A DNA stretch of 64,000 nt from an uncultured Candidatus Melainabacteria bacterium (GTDB lineage: Bacteria; Cyanobacteriota; Vampirovibrionia; Gastranaerophilales; Gastranaerophilaceae), in assembly GCA_934747335.1 (NCBI GenBank), contig CAKVGS010000003.1:48884-112883 (forward strand), written 5' to 3'. The position numbers were made by a program, and so were the translations under genes. The notes under the pieces are model-generated. The model was given only the letters and a program-made list of their open reading frames with translations, was not told the origin of the DNA and did no database searches. Numbering within the stretch: position 1 is the first letter of the stretch; each line of letters opens with the position of its first letter. Positions 8,366 through 16,623 of this stretch are shown piece by piece.

Positions 8366-9361
8366 TTATTTGCTACCCCAATCAAATACAGAACTGATAG
8401 CATCATCAATTAATGACTGAATTGCTTGAATTTCTTGATTGGTTGCTTCAAGCTCAGTTGACAAATTATCCATATCAATATCTAAGTAGTCTTCTTTTTC
8501 GGAAATTCTTGCTTTTTCAGCTTCGTACCAAGCAGTAACTTCTTCTCTTACTTCAGAGTTATTATTTTGTGCAACAAGACCGCTTGTAATATAATATGTT
8601 AATGAGGTATCAGGGTCATAATTACCTTCATCATTAACTGTTGCAAGTTGGAAAGTTCCGCTTGATAATGCGTCACTTACATATTCATCATTCGTTGCCA
8701 TATCATTGTTGTATTCTGTTGTCCAACCGTTTGCAGCCGCAGCTTGGAAAATCGGATAATAGAAATCTACAATTGATTGGATTTTTTTAGTTGTATTTTC
8801 TGTATTATCAACCGTAACTTTATTGCCTGTACTATTCCCGGTGACGGTCTGAACACTGTTTGCATCATAGCTTGTACTATTTTGAGATTTATCGTCGATT
8901 GCATTCTTAAATTGTTCTTCTGTAAACCCGGGAAGAAGTTTTGCTAAAATTGCAGGTATTTTGTCAATTGAGAATGTACCGCCTCTGCCTTGAGAATCCA
9001 TGGCAGAAGTGCCAAGTACACTTGTGATTGCGTTGGCATAAGCTTTACTCATAACTACTTGACCTTTAAAGTCTGTCAAAATCATTGAATTTTGACTCTT
9101 AAGAGGCTGAGTGCCACCGATTATTGCGCTATAATTATTACCATATCCCATCAAATAGTTATAATTCATCTTGTTATACTTGCCGTTTGCATAATAAGAA
9201 ATTTGCTTAGCCTTTAATTTGCTGTTATATTGTTGCGATAGTTGGGTTTGCTCTCTTGATAATGCCATCTTTTGCATTGAATCAATAGAGATGCCATACT
9301 CGCAATCGGCTTTGCGGGCTGTCAATGTTAAAAGTCTAATTTGTGAGCAGGCTAATCCCAT
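8366..9361 (-). CDS. Uncharacterised protein under a sigma-28 flagellar promoter
   Basis: I do not recognise a named family. The 331-residue protein begins MGLACSQIRLLTLTARKADCEY with no signal peptide. It continues with a helical, Gln-rich segment (residues 29-60), then an Asn/Ser/Thr-rich middle with a run like NSVQTVTGNSTGNKVTVDN. It ends in an acidic coiled-coil region (EAEKARISEKEDYL...STELEATNQEIQ) and FDWGSK. The start has GGAAG seven bases upstream. A perfect sigma-28 consensus sits in front of it, so it should be made late with flagellin. It might be exported by the flagellar apparatus or be part of the filament or cap, but that is inference. Confidence 0.75.
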   Translation of the reverse strand: MGLACSQIRLLTLTARKADCEYGISIDSMQKMALSREQTQLSQQYNSKLKAKQISYYANGKYNKMNYNYLMGYGNNYSAIIGGTQPLKSQNSMILTDFKGQVVMSKAYANAITSVLGTSAMDSQGRGGTFSIDKIPAILAKLLPGFTEEQFKNAIDDKSQNSTSYDANSVQTVTGNSTGNKVTVDNTENTTKKIQSIVDFYYPIFQAAAANGWTTEYNNDMATNDEYVSDALSSGTFQLATVNDEGNYDPDTSLTYYITSGLVAQNNNSEVREEVTAWYEAEKARISEKEDYLDIDMDNLSTELEATNQEIQAIQSLIDDAISSVFDWGSK

Positions 9362-9396
9362 TTTTTTGCTTCCTTTATTTTGTCCCTTTTACATGT

Positions 9397-9423
9397 TTAT
9401 CGGCACATTTTGCCAAAACTTTA
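9397..9423 (-). promoter_or_regulatory. Perfect sigma-28 (FliA) promoter
   Basis: Read on the minus strand: TAAAGTTT, 11 bases, GCCGATAA. This matches the established flagellar sigma-28 consensus at every position and lies about 36 bases before the ATG of the 331-residue protein. Confidence 0.88.
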
Positions 9424-9440
9424 GCTTTTTTGAAAAAACT

Positions 9441-9462
9441 TTTACAAATCTTTACAATAGAG
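9441..9462 (-). promoter_or_regulatory. Upstream direct repeat shared with flagellin and a second sigma-28 gene
   Basis: TTTACAAATCTTTACAAT (plus-strand view), two TTTACAA half-sites ten bases apart, lies 17 bases beyond the -35 box. Similar elements at the same spacing occur at 14326-14344, and before flagellin at 49765-49787. It could be an activator site or UP element. Confidence 0.6.
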
Positions 9463-9520
9463 CAATTTCTTTAAACTTTTTGTTTTATACATGTTAGAAG
9501 TAATTAGTGCAGGAGTTCGT

Positions 9521-10669
9521 ATGACTACGATTGATACAATTGGAAATATTCCAACAATTCAAAATGGCAATGTCGTAAATAATCAACCAAAAGTAAACTT
9601 CAGAGCGTCAGCGCAGATGGACAATCCAGTTGATAGCTTTATTAGCGAGCAAGAAAAAGCAAAGAAAAAAGCGAAAAATCAGCAATATTTAAATACAAGT
9701 GTTCAAATTGGAATTTTAGGCGCATGTCTAGCGTCCATTGGGTTACTTGCGCATCAAGCCGGTTTTATTAAGAAAAGTTTTAAATTAGATTTTAAAGATT
9801 TGTCAAAAGAACTGAGTGTTGATCAGATGGCATTGCCTGAAAATCTTAAAAAAACAATGGAAAAAATTACTAATAGAATAGAAAATTACGATAGTATTAT
9901 TAAAAGAGGTGGGAAAAAAGGTTCAGCTATTTTATTTTATGGACCTCCAGGAACAGGTAAAAATACTTTTGCTTATGCAATAACTAAGAAATTCCCGAAT
10001 GCTAAATTTGTTGAGATGGATATTTCTAAAATGAATTCTAAATGGCATGGTGAATCAGAACAAAATGTTTTGGGAACAATGGAAGCTGTTATAAAGGAAG
10101 CAAAAAAGAATCCAAAACAAAAATATTTTGTTTTTATAGATGAAATTGATTCTGTAATGATGAAAGACTCGAGCAGTGGTGCGAAACTTTCTAATGATGT
10201 TTTAAATGCTTTCAAAAAAGGATTTAATAATTTAACAAATGAAGAAAACATAATTGTAATGGGCGCTACTAACTTAAAAATTAATTCAAAGCTTGCGGCT
10301 CTAGAAGGAAAACAATTAGATTCCGCAATGTTGGACAGATTTGCACAAAAAGTTTTAGTTGATCGTCCTGATAAAACTCAAATCAAATCTGCTATTGAAA
10401 AATATTACGCTAATGCAGAACGAACAATGATATCGTCTGAAATAAAAGACATTAACAATCCTAAATGGGACAAAATTATAGATCTGCTTGCCAAGCCAGA
10501 AAGAGAAACTTCTTTTAGAAAATTAAATTCTGTATTGGGTGAAGCTGCTGAAATTCCAAAAGAAGGTGAGTTGCAATTTAAAGATATTATTCAAGCTATT
10601 GTAGATAGTAAAAATAGTTTAAATATATCAGATACAGAGTTACAAGCGTTTTTAAATTCAGTGAAGTAG
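9521..10669 (+). CDS. Membrane-anchored AAA+ ATPase (first of a tandem pair)
   Basis: A 382-residue AAA+ protein. In order: a soluble N-terminal tail with PKVNFRAS (residues 23-30), a charged Lys-rich stretch, one membrane helix (about 61-81), and an AAA+ core. The core has Walker A GPPGTGKN at 141-148, Walker B FVFIDEID at 203-210, sensor-1 MGATN and an arginine in MLDRF. The residue after the Walker A lysine is Asn, not the usual Thr/Ser that ligates magnesium. The start MTTIDTIG is chosen because AGGAG lies five bases upstream; an ATG 30 bases earlier lacks a site. It resembles FtsH-type and ATAD3-type ATPases without a protease domain. Followed 13 bases later by a paralogue. Confidence 0.85.
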   Translation: MTTIDTIGNIPTIQNGNVVNNQPKVNFRASAQMDNPVDSFISEQEKAKKKAKNQQYLNTSVQIGILGACLASIGLLAHQAGFIKKSFKLDFKDLSKELSVDQMALPENLKKTMEKITNRIENYDSIIKRGGKKGSAILFYGPPGTGKNTFAYAITKKFPNAKFVEMDISKMNSKWHGESEQNVLGTMEAVIKEAKKNPKQKYFVFIDEIDSVMMKDSSSGAKLSNDVLNAFKKGFNNLTNEENIIVMGATNLKINSKLAALEGKQLDSAMLDRFAQKVLVDRPDKTQIKSAIEKYYANAERTMISSEIKDINNPKWDKIIDLLAKPERETSFRKLNSVLGEAAEIPKEGELQFKDIIQAIVDSKNSLNISDTELQAFLNSVK

Positions 10670-10682
10670 AAGGAATTATAAA

Positions 10683-11975
10683 ATGACTCAAATTAATACA
10701 CAAACCCCAATCCGATTTAAAGCAAATGATTATCAGGTAAATAATAATAATCGTTATACTCTACCAATGCAGGAAGATAATTCATTAGATGATGTTTTTA
10801 TGATGCAGGCAATGGAACAACAAAAAGCTGAGAAGAAAGAAAAAAGTAAAGAAAATTGGAATAAGGCAGGCGTGTTAGCTCAAATCGGGATTGCAGCGGG
10901 TTTTCTAGCCTCTGCGGCTGTTGCACTGGCAAGTCTTTGTTTTAAGAAAAAAATGTATAAAATGGGTGGCATTGGCGGAATCGGAGGAGACGGCAGTAAA
11001 AAACTTTTAGATACCTTGAAGCCTGTCGATGTAAGCAAAGAAAAATCTTTTGAAGAACTAACTTTAAGCCCTGATATGAAAAAAGTTGTTGAAGACATAA
11101 AAACACGCATAGAACGCTCTGAATCATTGAAGAAAAAAGGTGAAAAAGGCGGTTTGGGCATGATGTTATATGGTGAACCGGGTGGTGGAAAAAATGCATT
11201 TGTTTATGCGAATACAAAATATATGCAAGAAAAATTCCCAGGTACTGAACTATACGAAATGAATGTTCTAAAATTGACAGACAAGTACGTTGGTGAAACC
11301 GAAAATAATATTATTGGTTTTGTGGAACAGTTAGAGAAAAAAGCAAAAAGCAATCCTGATAAGAAATTTATTGTCTTCATGGATGAATTTGATTCAATAG
11401 CTAGAAAAGAAGACGGTTCAAACAAAAAATTAGGAGAAAAATTCCAAAACGCATTCAAAATGACTCTAACAAAATTAACATCTTGTGATAATATTCAGGT
11501 TATTGCAGCGACAAACAAGGCGACTAAAGGTGTTGCTCTTGATAAATTCTTGGATGATGCAATTTTAAACAGATTCCCACAAAAAATATTTATACCGCTT
11601 CCAAGTAAAGAACAACTTAAAAATGCAATTGTAGAATATTACAAAAAGTTGCCAAAAGATGTTGTAGATAAAGAATTAACCGATATCAAAAGCTCTAAGT
11701 TGGACAGTATTTGTGCAAGTATAGCTAAAGAGTCTAACCATGCTTCATTTAGGGATTTGCAATATATATTTGAACATGCGCGAATAATCTCTGAATCAGG
11801 AAACAGAAAAACAGGTTCTCCAATTACAATAAATGATTTAAAAGAAGCAGTGAAAAAACATGCCGAAAATGAAAACTGGTCAGCAAAAACTGTTAAAAGT
11901 TCAAATGGTGGTACTACTCCAAAATTGAATTTATGGCAAAAATTTTGCTTGCTAATAGGAGGGTTTGGTAAATAA
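10683..11975 (+). CDS. Membrane-anchored AAA+ ATPase (second of a tandem pair)
   Basis: A 430-residue paralogue of the preceding gene. It has an N-terminal motif TPIRFKAN (residues 8-15), a charged helix, one membrane segment (about 63-87), a Gly-rich linker (MGGIGGIGGDG), then the AAA+ core: Walker A GEPGGGKN at 164-171, Walker B FIVFMDEFD at 229-237, and sensor-1 AATN. As in its neighbour the residue after the Walker A Lys is Asn. The C-terminal tail adds about 40 residues ending in a short hydrophobic segment (LWQKFCLLIGGFGK). The two probably form one transcript and perhaps a mixed ring. Substrate and partner are unknown; no protease or adaptor gene is adjacent. Confidence 0.85.
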   Translation: MTQINTQTPIRFKANDYQVNNNNRYTLPMQEDNSLDDVFMMQAMEQQKAEKKEKSKENWNKAGVLAQIGIAAGFLASAAVALASLCFKKKMYKMGGIGGIGGDGSKKLLDTLKPVDVSKEKSFEELTLSPDMKKVVEDIKTRIERSESLKKKGEKGGLGMMLYGEPGGGKNAFVYANTKYMQEKFPGTELYEMNVLKLTDKYVGETENNIIGFVEQLEKKAKSNPDKKFIVFMDEFDSIARKEDGSNKKLGEKFQNAFKMTLTKLTSCDNIQVIAATNKATKGVALDKFLDDAILNRFPQKIFIPLPSKEQLKNAIVEYYKKLPKDVVDKELTDIKSSKLDSICASIAKESNHASFRDLQYIFEHARIISESGNRKTGSPITINDLKEAVKKHAENENWSAKTVKSSNGGTTPKLNLWQKFCLLIGGFGK

Positions 11976-12204
11976 TCTGCTCAATATTTACCCCATGCAT
12001 GCTCTGTATATACGATTTTAAAACTTCGTTACATTGCATTAAAAAAAGGCAATTTTTGAATACAAAAAAACTTTATATATATGTAAGAACTAAGTAAGAT
12101 AAGGAAAACAAAATTAAAAGATTAAAAAACTGAAACGTTAAGTTGATTAATCAAGACAAGATTTCTTTTTATACTCTCTCTTAATATCCTCGTGTTTATT
12201 TAAT

Positions 12205-12237
12205 GTTTGCCATTTTCAAAACGGCAAACTTTTTTTT
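12205..12237 (+). terminator. Rho-independent terminator after the AAA+ pair
   Basis: GTTTGCC and GGCAAAC arms with intervening attttcaaaac, followed by eight T. It lies about 230 bases after the second ATPase; the stretch between shows no gene or strong repeat. Confidence 0.75.
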
Positions 12238-12248
12238 ATGTATGTGGA

Positions 12249-12608
12249 TTATTCTTCGTAATAACTTGCGCAAGATGTCGCAGTTTCCCAAACAGAAATT
12301 TTTGATACTTGAACAATTTTTTCTTTTAATTTGTTATAAATAAACATTGCGATTATTTCGCTGGATGGGCTTTCGTTTTTGAAATAAGGTAATTCGTTGA
12401 TGTCTTTGTGGTCTAATAAATCAAGAACAGCCTTCAATTCTTTTTTCAAAACCTTATAGTCAACCAAAATGTTACTTTTATCTAAGGCTTCGCCTTTAAC
12501 ATAAGCTTCTACAAGCCAGTTGTGCCCGTGTTGATTTTCGCATTCACCATCGTAGTTTAGTAAATGGTGTGCTGCTGAAAAATATAATTGTGCTTTTAAT
12601 TCAAACAT
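12249..12608 (-). CDS. queD: 6-carboxy-5,6,7,8-tetrahydropterin synthase QueD
   Basis: QueD converts dihydroneopterin triphosphate to carboxy-tetrahydropterin, the first committed step to queuosine and other deazapurines. The 119-residue protein has FSAAHHLLNYDGECENQHGHNW, giving the zinc histidines and the catalytic cysteine, then the SNILVDYKVLK and LDHKDINELP blocks and the closing WETATSCASY. Start chosen at MFELKAQLYFSAAHH, with AAAGGAG upstream; a longer frame adds 19 residues without family support. Other queuosine genes are not nearby. Confidence 0.93.
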   Translation of the reverse strand: MFELKAQLYFSAAHHLLNYDGECENQHGHNWLVEAYVKGEALDKSNILVDYKVLKKELKAVLDLLDHKDINELPYFKNESPSSEIIAMFIYNKLKEKIVQVSKISVWETATSCASYYEE

Positions 12609-12674
12609 TCTATCTCCTTTTAGTTGTTGTTGTGTTGAATGAAAATTGTTTAACACGACAGACATTTTTTAGTT

Positions 12675-12701
12675 CTTGTTGGGCAGGAATGCCCAACCTA
12701 C
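12675..12701. repeat. Family A palindrome upstream of queD
   Basis: CTTGTTGGGCAGGAATGCCC followed by AACCTAC; same unit as at 5353. The bases from here to 12824 show only TTTTCAATTTTCCATT, a fragment shared with other repeats, and no gene. Confidence 0.75.
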
Positions 12702-12824
12702 TTTTCAATTTTCCATTCCAATTGCGCCCAACCCGATAGCCTTACCCAAAGGCGTAGTCGGTAGTTTTTATTCCCTCTTGTATTCCCTACCTAGAAGCCG
12801 CCCCAATGTCTACGTGCGTAGTAC

Positions 12825-13661
12825 CTAGCAGCAAACTTCTGCAAGGCGAACGAGGATTTTGTCGGTGATTACTTTAATGTAATCTTTGTCAACCATGCCG
12901 TTTATTATGCAATCTGCAATTTGATAAGTAGGTCTAATATATTGTTGAGCTGTTGCATTTACGTCTTTAAATTGCAAATCTGCAGCTTCGCCTGTTTTAC
13001 CGCGAGAAACCGCGCGTTTGTACCAACGTTCTTTAATTACTTCAATAGGTGTATAAACATAAACTTTTACGTCCATGATGTCGCGAACTTCTTTGTTTAG
13101 TACATATAAACCTTCTGTTAAAATAACCTTTGCAGGCTTTTTAACATCCCCTTGAGGATTTGAAACACAAGTTACAAAATCATATTTAGGAGAAACTATT
13201 GTTTCGCCTTTTTTTAGGCCTAACAAATGTTCTCTCATCAAAGCTAAATTGATAACGTCAGGAGTGTCAAAGCTAAAACCTGTTTTAAATAAAGCATCGT
13301 AACTACCGGCGTCTTGCAGTTCTTTTGATGTGTCTTTGTAATAATCATCCTGACGGATAACGGTGTAGATGCCTTCTTTTTTATCGCGCACAACAGCCTC
13401 GATAGTATTATCAACAAATACGGTCTTTCCTGATGCACTTTCGCCTGTGATACCGATTAAGAATGTTTTTTTCTTTTCTTGAACAACTTTGCGTGCTATG
13501 TTCAAAATAAAATCATCGGCAACTTTTAAAAACAAAGGCTGTTCTTCTTTTTTATCTTCTTCCAAAATCTCTTTTAAAGTGTCTACAATATTGGATATAA
13601 GTTCCATATCCAAGCGACTGGAATAAAAATTGTAATTCGTTAATTCAAAAGTTTCCACCAT
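12825..13661 (-). CDS. Uridine kinase / phosphoribulokinase-family P-loop kinase
   Basis: A 278-residue P-loop kinase. After a 60-residue helical N-terminal extension, the core shows Walker A GITGESASGKT (residues 70-80), the substrate-binding RQDDYYKDTS block, the FDTPDVINL segment, a YDFVT loop and VILTEGLYVL. This layout is that of uridine kinases, which phosphorylate uridine and cytidine. The N-terminal extension and the ELQDAGSYDALFKTGFSFD loop differ from textbook Udk, so the exact substrate is uncertain. No obvious operon partner. Confidence 0.82.
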   Translation of the reverse strand: MVETFELTNYNFYSSRLDMELISNIVDTLKEILEEDKKEEQPLFLKVADDFILNIARKVVQEKKKTFLIGITGESASGKTVFVDNTIEAVVRDKKEGIYTVIRQDDYYKDTSKELQDAGSYDALFKTGFSFDTPDVINLALMREHLLGLKKGETIVSPKYDFVTCVSNPQGDVKKPAKVILTEGLYVLNKEVRDIMDVKVYVYTPIEVIKERWYKRAVSRGKTGEAADLQFKDVNATAQQYIRPTYQIADCIINGMVDKDYIKVITDKILVRLAEVCC

Positions 13662-13773
13662 GCATCCGTCCTTTGCTCAATATTACCATTGTATAGTAAA
13701 TATTAAAAAATTGCTCGTGATTTCATGCCAATTGTAAAAAAAATTTACTTTTAGACTGTTTTATTAGCGCATC

Positions 13774-13811
13774 AAAAAAGGTGCCTGATTTTTAAAAGCA
13801 GACACCTTGAT
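13774..13811 (-). terminator. Rho-independent terminator after the 137-residue sigma-28 gene
   Basis: AAGGTGCCTG and CAGACACCTT arms with an 11-base loop and a T run on the minus strand. Confidence 0.75.
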
Positions 13812-13837
13812 TTTTAGTATAAAAAAAGGAGTGGATT

Positions 13838-14251
13838 TTACATATCATATACAAAATTTTGTCCTTTTGTATCTTCAGAAGCCTCTTCTTTCATAGCTTG
13901 TGAAGCAAAGAACATTTGTTTTGCATAACTTTGGATTTCTGTATGATAAACTCTTTGGTCAAATATATTTTCGTATTTTTTCAAATATTCGTTTAACGGA
14001 TCAACGATATCCGTAACAAGTCCTGTTGCAGTATCTGCAACTTGTTGAAGCACTCTTTCTCCGATACCGAGCTCAGCCATTTTTTCTGACAAAGTAAGTG
14101 TCAAAAATCCTTTACTTGAAACGGCTTCTTTTGCTTGCTCTTGCAGCTTAGCTTCCATTCTTTCTTCGGCCGCTGCATGCTGTTTAGTCGGATCATAAGT
14201 CTGAGTTTTATACGTTTGTAAAAAATTGTTCAGATTGAATGTTTCTGCCAT
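13838..14251 (-). CDS. Uncharacterised small protein under a sigma-28 flagellar promoter
   Basis: I do not recognise a family. The 137-residue protein begins MAETFNLNNFLQTYKTQTYD and has no signal peptide or membrane helix. Residues about 25-60 are a Glu/Lys/Gln-rich helix, the middle holds an amphipathic segment ADTATGLVTDIVDPLNEYL, and the C-terminal third is again helical, ending NFVYDM. It is preceded by a perfect sigma-28 promoter with the same upstream repeat and spacing as the 331-residue gene 5 kb away, and has its own terminator. Late flagellar expression is therefore likely. A flagellar chaperone, an exported component or a motility-linked protein would all fit; none is shown. Confidence 0.75.
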   Translation of the reverse strand: MAETFNLNNFLQTYKTQTYDPTKQHAAAEERMEAKLQEQAKEAVSSKGFLTLTLSEKMAELGIGERVLQQVADTATGLVTDIVDPLNEYLKKYENIFDQRVYHTEIQSYAKQMFFASQAMKEEASEDTKGQNFVYDM

Positions 14252-14281
14252 ATCCGTTTGTCCCTATTCTTTGTATTAATG

Positions 14282-14308
14282 TTATCGGCACATTTTTCAA
14301 AAACTTTA
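14282..14308 (-). promoter_or_regulatory. Perfect sigma-28 (FliA) promoter
   Basis: On the minus strand: TAAAGTTT, 11 bases, GCCGATAA, about 31 bases before the ATG of the 137-residue protein. The spacer also resembles that at 9397-9423. Confidence 0.88.
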
Positions 14309-14325
14309 GGTTTTTTTTAAGGATT

Positions 14326-14344
14326 GTTACAAATGTTTACATTT
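14326..14344 (-). promoter_or_regulatory. Upstream direct repeat of the second sigma-28 promoter
   Basis: GTTACAAATGTTTACATTT (plus-strand view), again 17 bases beyond the -35 box, matches the element at 9441-9462. Confidence 0.55.
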
Positions 14345-14382
14345 CTCCCCTTGAATGAGTTATTAAATAAAACGCAAGAATA

Positions 14383-14426
14383 CTAAAAACAATGACATCC
14401 TTTTTCTTGGATATCATTGTTTTTAG
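14383..14426 (-). terminator. Rho-independent terminator of bioB
   Basis: Long arms CTAAAAACAATGACATCC and GGATATCATTGTTTTTAG around an eight-base loop, just after bioB. Confidence 0.8.
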
Positions 14427-14465
14427 CAAATTTATATTACATTGAAGTTTGGTACTTTGTAAGTT

Positions 14466-15392
14466 TTACGCTTTTTCTAAAACTTTACCTGCGTTTTTAA
14501 TCATTTGCATATCTTCCATTGCTTTAACGCCCTTTGTTGTTAAATAATCACCTGCAAGCAAGCCGTTAATTCCTGCTCTCAAGCCTAATTCTTGCATTTC
14601 CTTAGACAATCTGGTCTTTCTTCCGCCTGCGTAGCGCAAAATTGCTTTTGGAAGCACAATTCTAAAGATACAAATTGTTCTTATAACTTCTTCTTCAGTA
14701 ATTTTGTCTTCAAAGTTTTCCAAAGGCGTTCCCTTGATGGGATTTAAAACATTTATTGGCACCGTTTTTGGATTAAGTTCCGCAAGAGAAAGTGCCATAT
14801 CAATTCTGTCTTCTCTACCTTCGCCCATGCCCAATATAACACCTGTACAAGCTTCCATGCCGGCTTTTTTAATCATATTAACAGTATTAACTCTATCTTC
14901 AAAGTTGTGAGTTGTACAAATTTCTTTATGATAATTTTTGGAAGTGTTTATGTTGTGATTAAATCTTTCTACGCCTGCTTCTTTTATTTGTTTGATTTGT
15001 TCTTTGTTTAATAAACCCAAAGAAGCGCAGCAGTGAATACCTTCTATGGATGCAACAGCTTTAATCATTTCCAATATTTTATTAAAGTCGTCGCCATTTT
15101 CGCTTCTGCCAGATGTTACGATACAAAATCTTGAAGCGCCGTTAGCTTTAGCTTGTTCAGCTGCAGTCTTAACTTCTTCAACGCTCATTAGAGGGTGACA
15201 CAAAATATCAGCGTGGTTGTGAACGCTTTGCGAACAGTATTTGCAGTTCTCACCACATTTTCCTGTTCTTGCACTGATAATAGAGCAAACCTCAACTTCG
15301 TTGTTAAAATTTTCTTTAGTAACTTGTTCTGCTTTAGAAATTAGTTCTTCTAAAGGTAGATTATATAGGTTTAGTAGTTCTTGTTTGTTCAT
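14466..15392 (-). CDS. bioB: Biotin synthase
   Basis: A radical SAM enzyme that inserts sulfur into dethiobiotin. The 308-residue protein has the CxxxCxxC cluster motif (KCGENCKYCSQ; C46, C50, C53), the Ile/Asn-rich HNINTSKNYH and IKGTPLE blocks, and the RYAGGRKTR motif supplying the arginine that binds the auxiliary [2Fe-2S] cluster. Length is slightly short, as in many anaerobes. Other biotin genes are absent. It lies downstream of nadA-mnmA but is separated from them by a 135-base palindrome. Confidence 0.94.
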   Translation of the reverse strand: MNKQELLNLYNLPLEELISKAEQVTKENFNNEVEVCSIISARTGKCGENCKYCSQSVHNHADILCHPLMSVEEVKTAAEQAKANGASRFCIVTSGRSENGDDFNKILEMIKAVASIEGIHCCASLGLLNKEQIKQIKEAGVERFNHNINTSKNYHKEICTTHNFEDRVNTVNMIKKAGMEACTGVILGMGEGREDRIDMALSLAELNPKTVPINVLNPIKGTPLENFEDKITEEEVIRTICIFRIVLPKAILRYAGGRKTRLSKEMQELGLRAGINGLLAGDYLTTKGVKAMEDMQMIKNAGKVLEKA

Positions 15393-15410
15393 TTTTGTCC
15401 TTTCTTTGAG

Positions 15411-15547
15411 AAGGGAATAAGGGAATAAGGTAATAGGGTAATAAGAGATTTTAGAAATGTTCTTGAATAAATGCGTTAATTTAACGCAATAATAATAAAA
15501 AGTTTAAAACCACTTATTCACTTATTACCTTATTCCCCTATTCCCTT
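15411..15547. repeat. Family E hairpin element (purine-rich arms)
   Basis: Arms of about 35 bases made of GGGAATAAGG-type units (left) and their complement CCTTATTCCCC (right) enclose a core GAGATTTTAGAAATG...GCGTTAATTTAACGC...AAAAAGTTTAA. The same element, with slightly different arms, lies at 31104-31239 between flgB and flgC. Confidence 0.85.
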
Positions 15548-15552
15548 AAATA

Positions 15553-16623
15553 CTACTCAATAACTCCTCCTCCCAACACAACATCACCGTCATACAACAC
15601 AACGGATTGTCCGGGAGCGATTGATTTTTGCATATCTTCAAATACAACTTCTATTTTGTCTTCGCCGATAGGACGAACAGTAACATTTGTTGGAGTCTGA
15701 GTTGAACGAATTTTTGCCTGACACTTAATTTCTTTATCAAGTTTGTCAAACGCAATCCAGTTTAAATCATCAGCAACAAGTCTGTCTTTAAAAGTTTTGT
15801 CCTTAAATCCTACAACAACTTCGTTAGTTTCACCCTTAAGTTCAACTACATATAAAGCCTCAGTTGAAGATATTCCTAATCCTTTTCTTTGACCGATTGT
15901 ATAATTCCAAACGCCCTCGTGTTCGCCCAAAACTTTGCCGTTCATATCAATGATATTACCGCGTTTTGGTTTTACTCCCAAAAGTTCATTATAATCGCCT
16001 TCATAAAAATCTTGCGAATCAGGTTTTTCAGCAACTTCTAAACCTGCTTTTGAAGCAATCGCACGAATTTCTTCTTTTGTATAACCGCCTAAAGGTAACA
16101 AAATATTTTCTAATTGTCTTTGTTTTAAACGGTACAAGAAGTATGACTGATCTTTGTGCGGATTTACACCGCGTTTAAGCAAGTATCTGCCGTTTTCATC
16201 CGCCTCAACTCTTGCATAATGACCTGTTGCAAATTTTTCAAATTTAAGCCCGTTTTCTTTTGCAATATACGGTAAAACATCAAATTTAATAAGTGAATTG
16301 CACCAAACACAAGGGTTTGGAGTTCTGCCTTTCAAATATTCATCCCTAAAATTTTTCAAAACGATTTCGTCATACTTGCTTGCGCAATCAAAAACATGGA
16401 ACTCAATACCTAACTCTTTACAAACTTTTGCTGCTGATTCGATATCTTCTTTTTCGTCAGGGCCAAGACAAGCACCGTGACTTGAAGGATTGATTTTTAC
16501 GCTCATGCCTTTGTCGCCCCAAATCGCCATTGTAGCGCCAATAACGTTATGTCCCGCTTCTTTTAGAAGTAAGGCTGCTGTTGAAGAGTCCACTCCTCCT
16601 GACATTCCAACTAATATATCCAT
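15553..16623 (-). CDS. mnmA: tRNA 2-thiouridylase MnmA, cysteine-variant subgroup
   Basis: Adds sulfur to uridine 34 of Lys, Glu and Gln tRNAs. The 356-residue protein starts with the PP-loop MSGGVDSS (residues 7-14). It differs from the E. coli type in the catalytic cysteines: the first site reads NPCVWCN (C105 and C108, a CxxC), an extra HGACLGP cysteine lies at 52, and the later SQDICF motif is replaced by SQDFYEGDY, with no cysteine. That pattern suggests the iron-sulfur-dependent branch of MnmA enzymes. The start directly abuts the nadA stop (TAA then ATG), so the two are co-transcribed. Confidence 0.92.
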   Translation of the reverse strand: MDILVGMSGGVDSSTAALLLKEAGHNVIGATMAIWGDKGMSVKINPSSHGACLGPDEKEDIESAAKVCKELGIEFHVFDCASKYDEIVLKNFRDEYLKGRTPNPCVWCNSLIKFDVLPYIAKENGLKFEKFATGHYARVEADENGRYLLKRGVNPHKDQSYFLYRLKQRQLENILLPLGGYTKEEIRAIASKAGLEVAEKPDSQDFYEGDYNELLGVKPKRGNIIDMNGKVLGEHEGVWNYTIGQRKGLGISSTEALYVVELKGETNEVVVGFKDKTFKDRLVADDLNWIAFDKLDKEIKCQAKIRSTQTPTNVTVRPIGEDKIEVVFEDMQKSIAPGQSVVLYDGDVVLGGGVIE

